Source: Fimenecus sp052273845 | GTDB lineage: Bacteria > Bacillota > Clostridia > Oscillospirales > Acutalibacteraceae | DNA length: 20,073 nt | Assembly: GCA_052273845.1 (NCBI GenBank) | Contig: DAVZHM010000030.1 | Span: 1-20,073, forward strand | Reading direction: 5' to 3' | Shown here: in pieces, positions 14,351 to 20,073 of the stretch | Numbering within the stretch: the first letter of the stretch is position 1 | How the letters are laid out: the number at the start of each line of letters is the position of its first letter | The notes under the pieces: generated by a model | What the model was told of the DNA's origin: nothing | Databases searched by the model: none | What the model saw: the letters and a program-made list of their open reading frames with translations, nothing else | Translations under genes and position numbers: made by a program

Positions 14351-15634
14351 TTATGCACCGTATGCGGCATCGCCGTCGGTTTTTGCGAGTCTCACGCGGC
14401 AAAGCGCACCCGGTTTTGCTTCGGCACTTTCAAAATAGACCGGCGTGTAATTCGCGGTGTAGCCGAAGTGGAGCCCGTTTTCGGTTTTGCGCTCGCAAAG
14501 TACCTCAACGGTTTTGCCGATTTGCTTTTGCAAAAATGCGGCGCGAAGTTCTGCGGCAGCCGAAAGGAGTTTCGCGGCGCGGCGTTCTTTGACATTTTTT
14601 TCGAGTTGGTCGCCAAACGTTGCGGCACGCGTGCCCTCGCGCACGGAATACGGGAACACATGGATTTTCTCAAATCCGATTTTTTCGGCAAAAGATACGC
14701 TTTCCTCGAAATCCGTCTCTGTTTCCCCCGCGAAACCGACCATCATATCCGTAGTCAAGGTGCAGTCGGGGAAAGCGGCGCGCAGTTTTTCGGCAAGTGA
14801 AAAATATTCTTCTGCCGTGTAATGGCGGTTCATTCGGCTCAAAGTGCGGTCGCACCCGCTTTGCAGGGATATGTGAAATTGCGGGCAGAGTTTCGGCAAC
14901 TTTGCAAGGGATTCTATCACTTCATCGGTGATATGGTCGGGTTCTAAAGAACCGAGGCGCACGCGCAAAACGCCCGAAGGCGCACACGCGGCTTTGACGG
15001 CATCGGTAAACTTTTCACCGCTGTCTTTGCCGTAAGCGGAAAGGTTGATGCCCACAAGCACCAATTCGCGGTAGCCCGCTTCGCTTAAAGTCTGTGCTTC
15101 TTTTTCGATTTCGGCTATCGGTTTGGAGCGCACGCGCCCACGCGCGGTGGGAATGATGCAATAGGAGCAGAAGCGGTCGCAACCGTCCTCAATTTTGATA
15201 ATCGCGCGGGTACGCTCGTGGAAATCCGTAATCGGCGCACCGAGAAACGGCTCGCCGCTTTGGTGCTGTGACACGCTAACCAACCGCGTGCGGTTTTCGA
15301 AATACGCACGCAGTTTTTCGAGCAACTGCACATTGTTTTTGTTGCCGATGACAATATCCGCCGCCGTCAAATCTGCCGCTTCTTTCGGGAATGCCTGCGG
15401 CATACAACCCGTCAGCACCACCACGCTTTCGGGGTGATTTCGCTTCAATCGGCGAACAAGTTGGCGGGTTTTGCGGTCGCTTTCGGCGGTTACGGTGCAG
15501 GAATTGACCACAAAAACATCTGCTTCGTTGTCATCTAATGTAATGGCATATCCGTTTTTCAAAAGTTGTTCGGTGATTTCCTCGGTTTCATACTGATTGA
15601 CCTTGCAACCGAGGGTATACAGTTTGACTTTCAT
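14351..15634 (-). CDS. mtaB: tRNA (t6A37) C2-methylthiotransferase MtaB
   Basis: 427 residues, a radical-SAM enzyme that converts t6A to ms2t6A at position 37 of tRNAs reading ANN codons. The start at 15634 (MKVKLYTLGCKVNQYET) has AGAGG 5-6 bases upstream. The N-terminal UPF0004 domain has Cys10 in TLGCKVNQYE, Cys46 in NSCTVT and Cys77 in TGCMPQ. The radical-SAM cluster is CDRFCSYC (Cys152, Cys156, Cys159), with IIPTARGRVRS after it. A TRAM-type domain closes the protein. GCKVNQYE and SCTVTAESDRKTR are typical of MtaB and differ from RimO (GCPKN) and MiaB. It is divergent from the small PF06541 gene, with 61 bases between their starts. It has its own terminator, so it seems to be a single-gene unit. 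No convincing promoter could be fixed in the short gap. Confidence 0.95.
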   Translation of the reverse strand: MKVKLYTLGCKVNQYETEEITEQLLKNGYAITLDDNEADVFVVNSCTVTAESDRKTRQLVRRLKRNHPESVVVLTGCMPQAFPKEAADLTAADIVIGNKNNVQLLEKLRAYFENRTRLVSVSQHQSGEPFLGAPITDFHERTRAIIKIEDGCDRFCSYCIIPTARGRVRSKPIAEIEKEAQTLSEAGYRELVLVGINLSAYGKDSGEKFTDAVKAACAPSGVLRVRLGSLEPDHITDEVIESLAKLPKLCPQFHISLQSGCDRTLSRMNRHYTAEEYFSLAEKLRAAFPDCTLTTDMMVGFAGETETDFEESVSFAEKIGFEKIHVFPYSVREGTRAATFGDQLEKNVKERRAAKLLSAAAELRAAFLQKQIGKTVEVLCERKTENGLHFGYTANYTPVYFESAEAKPGALCRVRLAKTDGDAAYGA

Positions 15635-15695
15635 AAAAACCTCTTGCACCGCTTGGATAAACACGGCAAAGTTTGACCATACTGTCAGCGGTGAT

Positions 15696-16085
15696 ATGAT
15701 GAAAAAATTTCGGGAATATTTTTGTGTGTATTCGTTCGGCGCGTTGCTTTACTGCCTGATTGAAGTGCTGTTTCGCGGATTCACGCACTGGACGATGGGT
15801 GTTACGGGCGGCGCGGCGCTGTTGGGGATTTACCGCATCAATGAAAAATGTAAAAAGCGCCCGCTTTGGCAACGCTGTGCATTTGGGTGTTTTCTGATTA
15901 CCCTTTTGGAGTTTTCCGTCGGGTTACTTGTCAATCGGCTGTTTCATTGGAATGTGTGGGATTACAGCCAAAAGCGGTTCAACTTATTCGGGCAGATTTG
16001 CCCGCTGTTTTCGTTTTTTTGGTTTTTGCTGTGCTTTCCCGCGTGCCTTTTGTGCAAAGGTCTCAAAAAGCACTTCCAAAAATAA
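15696..16085 (+). CDS. Small membrane protein, PF06541-type (putative ABC transporter type IV / CmpB-like)
   Basis: 129 residues from ATG 15696, or 128 from ATG 15699. GGTGAT, complementary to the distal part of the anti-Shine-Dalgarno, directly precedes the double ATG, so the exact start is open; the longer frame to 15597 overlaps mtaB and is rejected. About four hydrophobic segments are seen (near 9-25, 32-46, 60-80, 98-120). The motif WNVWDYSQKRFNLFGQIC (84-101) is the hallmark of this uncharacterised family (Trp-Asp-Tyr-Ser then Asn-Leu-x-Gly-x-Ile-Cys). Despite the database label, transport has not been shown for this family and no ATPase is adjacent. The stop is separated by a single base from the stop of the convergent hydrolase gene. 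Confidence 0.82.
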   Translation: MMKKFREYFCVYSFGALLYCLIEVLFRGFTHWTMGVTGGAALLGIYRINEKCKKRPLWQRCAFGCFLITLLEFSVGLLVNRLFHWNVWDYSQKRFNLFGQICPLFSFFWFLLCFPACLLCKGLKKHFQK

Positions 16086-16086
16086 T

Positions 16087-16866
16087 TCAGGCGGTGAAAA
16101 CGGATTGCAAGAACGCAAATGCGTCGTCAATCCAACCTTCGGCGTCCTTTCCCTCTGCAAGACCGATGCCGTGCCCGCCGTGTTCATACAAATGCATTTC
16201 ACAGCGCACGCCCTTTTGCTCTAACGCATCGTGCAAAAGCACGCTGTTTCGATACGGTACGGATTGGTCGTCTTTGTTGTGCCACAAAAAGGTCGGCGGA
16301 TACGTTTCCGTCACCAATTTTTCGACCGAAGCGGCGTTTTGCTCCGTTCGGCCCGAGAAAAGTCCCAACAGCCGACGGCGCGAAACCGCGTGCGTCAGCT
16401 TGCCCATGGTCACAACCGGGTAGCAAAGCACCAAAGCGCTCGGCTTTACCCCGTACACCACGCCGTTATATTCTTTGTCAAAATAGGTGTGCATCGCCGC
16501 GAAAAACGAAGCCAAATGCCCGCCTGCCGATGAACCCATTAAGGCGATTTTAGCCTTATCCAATTCCCATTCGGCAGCGTGACTGCGCACAAACTGCATT
16601 GCACGGGCAACATCTTCTAAAGGCGCAGGGTAACGCGCCGCCGATTTTACGCGATACCACAATACAAACGCATTGTAGCCGTGCGCATTAAAATACTCGG
16701 CAAAAGGCTTACCCTCATTGAAATCGGACACAATGGTATATGCCCCGCCGGGCAAAATCAACACGCTCGGCGCATTGTTCCCGACAACATAACTATCCAA
16801 ATGCACCGCCTTTTTAGACGGCGTCACTTTGATTTCGGATTTTGTGTAGAGCGCATAGGTTTGCAT
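16087..16866 (-). CDS. Alpha/beta hydrolase (esterase, Aes/acetyl-esterase-like)
   Basis: 259 residues from ATG 16866 (MQTYALYTKS), with a weak AAGGG about 10 bases upstream; a longer frame to 16917 overlaps the end of the MATE gene. Oxyanion-hole motif LPGGAYT (38-44) replaces the HGGG of the hormone-sensitive lipase group. The nucleophile elbow is GSSAGGHLAS (111-120) with Ser113. Candidate acid Asp199 or Asp200 lies in HNKDDQSVP, and the catalytic His232 is in HGGHGIG. No signal peptide is seen, so it should act in the cytoplasm. Such enzymes commonly remove acetyl or other short acyl groups from sugars or xenobiotics; the substrate is unknown here. It follows the MATE gene on the same strand, with 38 bases between the MATE stop and this start, and may be co-transcribed with it. 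Confidence 0.9.
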   Translation of the reverse strand: MQTYALYTKSEIKVTPSKKAVHLDSYVVGNNAPSVLILPGGAYTIVSDFNEGKPFAEYFNAHGYNAFVLWYRVKSAARYPAPLEDVARAMQFVRSHAAEWELDKAKIALMGSSAGGHLASFFAAMHTYFDKEYNGVVYGVKPSALVLCYPVVTMGKLTHAVSRRRLLGLFSGRTEQNAASVEKLVTETYPPTFLWHNKDDQSVPYRNSVLLHDALEQKGVRCEMHLYEHGGHGIGLAEGKDAEGWIDDAFAFLQSVFTA

Positions 16867-16903
16867 AAGGCACAACCCTTTCGTGTGAATTGCTTTTATC
16901 GTA

Positions 16904-18289
16904 TCATACTTTTCCACTTACGGCAACCGTTTGCTGTTCAATTTTTCGCATCGTGCGGAATTCCCGCGCGACCATCACACCCGACAGCACTGCCGCAACG
17001 ACATCCGCCAAAGGCCCTGCATACATTGCGCCGTCAATACCGAAGAAAATCGGCAACAGAATCAGAAGCGGCAACAGGAAAATTACCTGTCGCGTTAAAG
17101 AGAGCACAATTCCCTTTTTCGCCTTGCCGATAGAGGTGAAGAAATTGGAGGAAATCGGCTGAATGGCATCCAAAAACAACGCCATCAAAAACACGCGAAT
17201 ATACCGTTCGGAAAAAGCGAAATACAGTTCATCGCCCGTGCCGAACAGTCCGATAATCTGCCGCGGGAACGCTTGAAACACAATGTAAAACGCCACGGCA
17301 ATCCCTGTGCCGAACGAAAGCGCCAATCGCATGGTTTTGCGCACGCGCGTATATTTTTGTGCGCCGTAATTGAAGCCCGCAATCGGTTGTAACCCTTGGG
17401 AAAGTCCGATCACGAACGAGAAGAAAATCATCGTCACTTTTGCAATAATGCCCGAGCACGCAAGTGGAATTTCCCCGCCGTAAACGGACTGTGCGCCGTA
17501 GTGCGTCATGGTATTGTTCATCACAATCTGCACCACCATCATGGCGATTTGATTGAAACAATGTGAGGCGCCCAAAGAAATGATTTGCAACGCATCTTTG
17601 CCGTGCGGCAGAAAATGCTGTTTTTGCAAACGCACGCTTCGGAAACGGAACAGGTAGGCAGCGACCATCACAGCGGAGACCGCCTGCCCGATCACCGTAG
17701 CAATGGCGGCGCCTGCCATACCCAATCCGAATTTAAAAATCAAAATCGGGTCCAAAATCGTGTTGAGTATTGCGCCCGTCAGCGTGCAGACCATCGAATA
17801 CCGCGGACTGCCGTCAGCGCGCACCAAAGCCGTGCCGCCCGTAGTCAGAATTAAAAACGGAAAGCCGTAAGCGGTTATGCCCGTATAGGTGATAGCGTAA
17901 GAAAGCACTTCATCCGTTGCACCGAACACACGCATCAGCGGGCGCAGAAAGACAAGCACAATCACCGAAATGACCACACCCACAAGCGCAAGCAAGGTGG
18001 TGGCGTTCCCCACCGCTTTTGCCGCTTCTTCTTCCTTTTTTGCACCGAGTTTTAAGCTGAATGTTGCCGCGCCGCCCACACCGAACAGAAGCGCCGCCGC
18101 TGTGCACAGCGTAGAAAGCGGGAACGCGACATTGGTTGCGGCGTTGCCGAGCATACCGACGCTTCGCCCGATGAAAAACTGGTCAACGATATTGTAAAGC
18201 GCGCCGACGAGCATCGAAATGATACTCGGCACGGCATAAGCGCGCAACAGCTTGCCGATTTTTTCTTCACCTAACGGATTTTTTCCCAT
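16904..18289 (-). CDS. MATE family multidrug efflux transporter
   Basis: 461 residues from ATG 18289 (MGKNPLGEEKIGKLL), twelve hydrophobic segments in two homologous halves. Typical MATE features are NPLGEEKIGKLLRAYAVPS at the start, LYNIVDQFFIGR in helix 2, GGTALVRADGSPRYS near residue 150 with ILNTILDPILIF after it, and QGLQPIAGFNYGAQ in the second half. It would export cationic drugs or other small molecules using an Na+ or H+ gradient. The start is uncertain: ATG 18301 and GTG 18319 are in frame, none has a clear Shine-Dalgarno, and a small frame with its own binding site overlaps the beginning. A promoter and a terminator hairpin lie upstream, so its expression may be controlled after transcription starts. 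Confidence 0.94.
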   Translation of the reverse strand: MGKNPLGEEKIGKLLRAYAVPSIISMLVGALYNIVDQFFIGRSVGMLGNAATNVAFPLSTLCTAAALLFGVGGAATFSLKLGAKKEEEAAKAVGNATTLLALVGVVISVIVLVFLRPLMRVFGATDEVLSYAITYTGITAYGFPFLILTTGGTALVRADGSPRYSMVCTLTGAILNTILDPILIFKFGLGMAGAAIATVIGQAVSAVMVAAYLFRFRSVRLQKQHFLPHGKDALQIISLGASHCFNQIAMMVVQIVMNNTMTHYGAQSVYGGEIPLACSGIIAKVTMIFFSFVIGLSQGLQPIAGFNYGAQKYTRVRKTMRLALSFGTGIAVAFYIVFQAFPRQIIGLFGTGDELYFAFSERYIRVFLMALFLDAIQPISSNFFTSIGKAKKGIVLSLTRQVIFLLPLLILLPIFFGIDGAMYAGPLADVVAAVLSGVMVAREFRTMRKIEQQTVAVSGKV

Positions 18290-18351
18290 TCTAAACGCCA
18301 TACGATACAGTCTTTGCACAAAAAGCCGCAGAAAATCGGCATTCCGTACAC
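18271..18351 (-). CDS. Possible leader peptide overlapping the MATE gene start
   Basis: A 26-codon frame from GTG 18351 (or 23 codons from ATG 18342) ends at 18271, 19 bases inside the MATE gene from ATG 18289. AAAGGA lies 8 bases before the GTG, a better site than any in front of the MATE starts. The peptide contains FCGFLCKDC, a short cysteine cluster, and a charged end, LEWEKIR. Ribosomes finishing it could restart at the MATE ATG. It is too short to judge by coding signal; the chance that it is not real is considerable. Confidence 0.3.
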   Translation of the reverse strand: MYGMPIFCGFLCKDCIVWRLEWEKIR

Positions 18352-18392
18352 GGTATCGTTCCTTTCATTGTATTTTGCACATGGTCTCCAAC

Positions 18393-18418
18393 AAAAAAAC
18401 CGCTCAAAAGCGGTTTTT
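18393..18418 (-). terminator. Hairpin terminator in the MATE gene leader
   Basis: A perfect 10-base stem, AAAAACCGCT (18395-18404) and AGCGGTTTTT (18409-18418), with a 4-base loop. On the minus strand it ends in a run of seven T residues. It lies between the predicted promoter and the MATE gene, so it would end most transcripts after about 58 bases unless bypassed. Confidence 0.75.
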
Positions 18419-18457
18419 GAACTCTTTTGCTGTCCTATTCTAAAACGCAGTATAATC

Positions 18458-18486
18458 AGTATACGCATTTTTCGACAAAAAATCAA
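18458..18486 (-). promoter_or_regulatory. Promoter upstream of the MATE gene leader
   Basis: On the minus strand, TTGATT (18481-18486), a 17-base spacer and TATACT (18458-18463); a second TATACT follows at 18449-18454. A weaker alternative after the terminator hairpin is TTGTTG with TACAAT at 18367-18372. Confidence 0.7.
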
Positions 18487-18518
18487 GACGCAAAATGCCG
18501 AAAAAGGCGCAAAAGACT

Positions 18519-18547
18519 TTGCATTTTTTGACACATCGCGGTATACT
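18519..18547 (+). promoter_or_regulatory. Promoter of the sirtuin gene
   Basis: TTGCAT (18519-18524), a 17-base spacer and TATACT (18542-18547), about 37 bases before the start codon. It is divergent from the MATE promoter with 32 bases between the -35 elements. Confidence 0.75.
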
Positions 18548-18583
18548 TTAAAAAAGAGATTTTGCAAAATGGGGGATATACAT

Positions 18584-19324
18584 ATGGCCGAAAAAATCAA
18601 AGCACTCAAAGAAATCCTGCAAAAAAGCAAAAATCTTTGCGTATTCACGGGCGCGGGCATCAGTTGCCCGTCGGGGATTCCCGATTTTCGCTCGGCAGAC
18701 GGTTTGTATAATCAAAACAGTGGGTTGAACATTTCGCCCGAGGAGATTATCAGCCATTCGTTTTTCACCGAGCACACCGATTTGTTTTATGATTTTTACA
18801 AGACGAAAATGCTCTATCCAAACGCGCAACCCAACGCGGCGCACCGTTTTTTCGCCGATTTGGAAGCGCAAGGGAAACAAGTATCGGTTGTGACGCAAAA
18901 CATTGACGGTCTGCACGCAGCGGCGGGCAGTACGCGCGTGTTTGAAATTCACGGCAGTGTACTTCGCAACCACTGTATGCAATGCGGCACGTTTTACCCC
19001 GTAGACGCGGTAGCCGAAAGTGCAGGCGTGCCCCGCTGTGCAAAATGCGGCGGCATCATTAAACCTGATGTGGTGCTTTATGAAGAACCGCTGGACGAAA
19101 AAACCGTGCAAGGCGCAATAAACGCCATTGCTTCGGCGGATACAATGCTCATCATCGGCACTTCGCTTGTGGTGTACCCCGCGGCTTCTTATGTGCGGTA
19201 TTTCGGCGGGGGAAACCTGGTTATTCTCAACAAGACCGAAACCGCGTGCGATCGTATGGCAGATTTAACAATTTACGATGACATTGTGCATATTGTGACG
19301 GAACTCTCTGCCGAAAAAGCGTAA
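18584..19324 (+). CDS. cobB: SIR2 family NAD-dependent protein deacylase
   Basis: 246 residues. Sirtuins remove acetyl or longer acyl groups from lysines while consuming NAD+, giving nicotinamide and O-acyl-ADP-ribose. The start at 18584 (MAEKIKALKEIL) has GGGGGA 6-7 bases upstream; the open frame back to 18314 crosses the promoter. Motifs are FTGAGISCPSGIPDFRS (21-37, NAD binding), TQNIDGLH (104-111), the catalytic His123 in EIHGS, the zinc cysteines Cys131, Cys134, Cys152 and Cys155, and GTSLVVYPA (192-200). The residues after PDFR (SADGLYN) lack the Tyr-Arg pair that marks desuccinylase-type sirtuins, so a deacetylase is more likely. It stands alone and is convergent with the methyltransferase gene. 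No clear terminator was found in the 30 bases between them. Confidence 0.95.
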   Translation: MAEKIKALKEILQKSKNLCVFTGAGISCPSGIPDFRSADGLYNQNSGLNISPEEIISHSFFTEHTDLFYDFYKTKMLYPNAQPNAAHRFFADLEAQGKQVSVVTQNIDGLHAAAGSTRVFEIHGSVLRNHCMQCGTFYPVDAVAESAGVPRCAKCGGIIKPDVVLYEEPLDEKTVQGAINAIASADTMLIIGTSLVVYPAASYVRYFGGGNLVILNKTETACDRMADLTIYDDIVHIVTELSAEKA

Positions 19325-19354
19325 GTGAAAGCCACATATGCACAAATTTGCTAT

Positions 19355-19906
19355 TCATTTGCGCACGGCAAGGCAAAAATGCACATTTGGGAAGGCGGTC
19401 ATTTGGTGTTCGGGATTGGCGCGGTTGTAGAGTGAAAAATATTGCGCGGTAATTTCCGGCGGCGTGATTTCTGCGCGGGCAAGTCTGCCGATTTTATCTG
19501 TCAAAACCGCGGGACGGTCGATTTCAAAAATCTGCATTTCTTTGGCAAAAAGCGGTTGCCGATATGCGAAAGTATCATACCCCGCGCCGAGCAAAATGTA
19601 TTGCTTTGCGCCAAGGGACGAAGCACATTCCAACGCGTTTTCGGAAAACGCGGCTCTTGAAAGGGGCGTCGGGCAAAGGTATTCGCGCGCTACAAAGCGT
19701 GTTGCCTGTTCGGCTGTGCCTTGAAAATGCAGGTCGAAAAACGAAATTCCCTTTGCCATATGCGCTTCGATGGCGCGGTATTCTTCCTTAGAAAGCAATG
19801 TACTTGCCACTTTGTCCTCAAATACCGTTACGGCGTGTTCCGTGTTGTGATACGCCCACGCAAACAAACTGACGGTGGCGGTCAAACTTATTTTCTCTTT
19901 CTGCAT
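19355..19906 (-). pseudogene. LCMT-type SAM-dependent O-methyltransferase, probably truncated
   Basis: 183 residues from ATG 19906, with AGAGGTGAT 4-5 bases upstream. The N-terminal two thirds match the leucine carboxyl methyltransferase-like family of bacterial class I methyltransferases: the FVAREYLCPTPLSRAA region (71-86), motif I LLGAGYDTFAYRQP (104-117) and motif II-like FEIDRPAVLTDKIGRLA (126-142). After about residue 150 the sequence (ending FPNVHFCLAVRK) no longer follows the family. A stop comes about 90 residues earlier than the usual 270-280, so the C-terminal part with the conserved Glu-Gly and Tyr-Leu region is missing. The other frames do not restore it, since the sirtuin gene begins 30 bases away. 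Either a decayed gene cut off by a rearrangement or an unusually short member; the former is favoured. Confidence 0.7.
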
Positions 19907-19955
19907 AAAATCACCTCTTATATCCAATACCGCAAATTCCGAAAAAGTACAAGAC

Positions 19956-19984
19956 TTGATTTTTGCGCCGATTTGTGGTAATAT
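19956..19984 (+). promoter_or_regulatory. Promoter reading out of the window
   Basis: TTGATT (19956-19961), a 17-base spacer and TAATAT (19979-19984). The start of transcription is expected near 19991. No gene follows before the window ends, so it drives a gene or RNA to the right, through a leader that holds two hairpins. Confidence 0.75.
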
Positions 19985-20015
19985 ACAGACAGAAAATCAA
20001 AGAAAAAAATTTAAA

Positions 20016-20073
20016 GGCGCTGTAAAAAAACAGCCGAAATAAAATCCGGGATTCACTTTTTTGTGAGTCCCGG
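20016..20073. terminator. Two hairpins at the right edge
   Basis: The first is GCTGT (20019-20023) with ACAGC (20030-20034), loop of A residues. The second is CCGGGATTCAC (20046-20056) with GTGAGTCCCGG (20063-20073), 11 pairs including one G-U, loop TTTTTT. On the minus strand each hairpin is followed by a T-rich stretch, so they may be tandem terminators of a minus-strand gene beyond the window. On the plus strand they lie in the leader of the promoter at 19956. The second hairpin ends exactly at the last base. Confidence 0.6.

Noticed and set aside
18271..18660. 129-codon minus-strand frame from 18660 to 18271
   Set aside because: The upstream part is antisense to the sirtuin start and runs through two promoters and a terminator. 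Only its last 23-26 codons, which have their own binding site, were kept as a low-confidence leader peptide.
19355..19500. Frameshift in the methyltransferase gene
   Set aside because: Reading the other two frames after residue ~150 gave either a quick stop or antisense of the sirtuin gene, with no recovery of family motifs, so truncation fits better than a simple frameshift.
1..20073. CRISPR array, transposon, prophage, tRNA or rRNA gene
   Set aside because: No regularly spaced repeats, transposase or integrase motifs, or tRNA-like folds were seen. The genes are almost all ordinary core or transporter genes.

Overview
The window looks like a stretch of chromosome from a member of class Clostridia, probably an uncultured gut-type Oscillospiraceae or relative. 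This is inferred from several things: strong AGGAGG-type ribosome binding sites, sigma-A promoters, a cysteine T-box leader, the recA/recX/rimO/pgsA neighbourhood, a zinc-ribbon L28, an LL-diaminopimelate aminotransferase fragment, and the YtrB-like ABC and MATE transporter types. Most genes lie on the minus strand. No mobile elements, CRISPR arrays, tRNA or rRNA genes were seen. Both window ends look like contig ends: base ~48 is an abrupt join between two unrelated genes, and the last base is the last base of a hairpin.

Region 1 (about 47-4931, minus) is a sulfur amino acid operon. A promoter and a cysteine-specific T-box leader (specifier UGC, T-box UGGAACCGCG) precede cysE, cysS, a DUF975 membrane protein, an ApgM-type phosphatase-fold enzyme that may be a homoserine kinase, and a broken metY. 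Gaps are 26 bp or less. Uncharged tRNA-Cys should raise expression of cysteine synthesis, cysteine charging and the homoserine branch together.

Region 2 (4943-8666, minus) is recA-recX-rimO-pgsA, a tightly overlapping set under one promoter with a LexA-type SOS box just after the start of transcription. DNA repair is thus tied to ribosomal protein modification and phospholipid synthesis. rpmB (L28) is divergent from recA with its own promoter and terminator.

Region 3 (9123-15634, minus) holds a GPH/MelB-type sugar symporter standing alone, a two-gene ABC transporter (YtrB-like ATPase plus an 847-residue permease with a large C-terminal domain) under a promoter with an operator-like palindrome, and the tRNA methylthiotransferase mtaB with its own terminator.

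Region 4 (15696-20073) has a small PF06541-type membrane protein (+) convergent, with one base between the stop codons, to an alpha/beta hydrolase (-). Then come a MATE exporter (-) with a terminator and a small overlapping reading frame in its leader, a sirtuin (+), and a short, probably truncated LCMT-type methyltransferase (-). A strong plus-strand promoter leads out of the window.

The most interesting items are the T-box operon that includes an alternative homoserine kinase candidate and a DUF975 protein, the SOS-linked recA-recX-rimO-pgsA unit, the leader upstream of the MATE gene, and the chimeric join at the left edge. I did not find a clearly new multi-gene defence or biosynthetic system.
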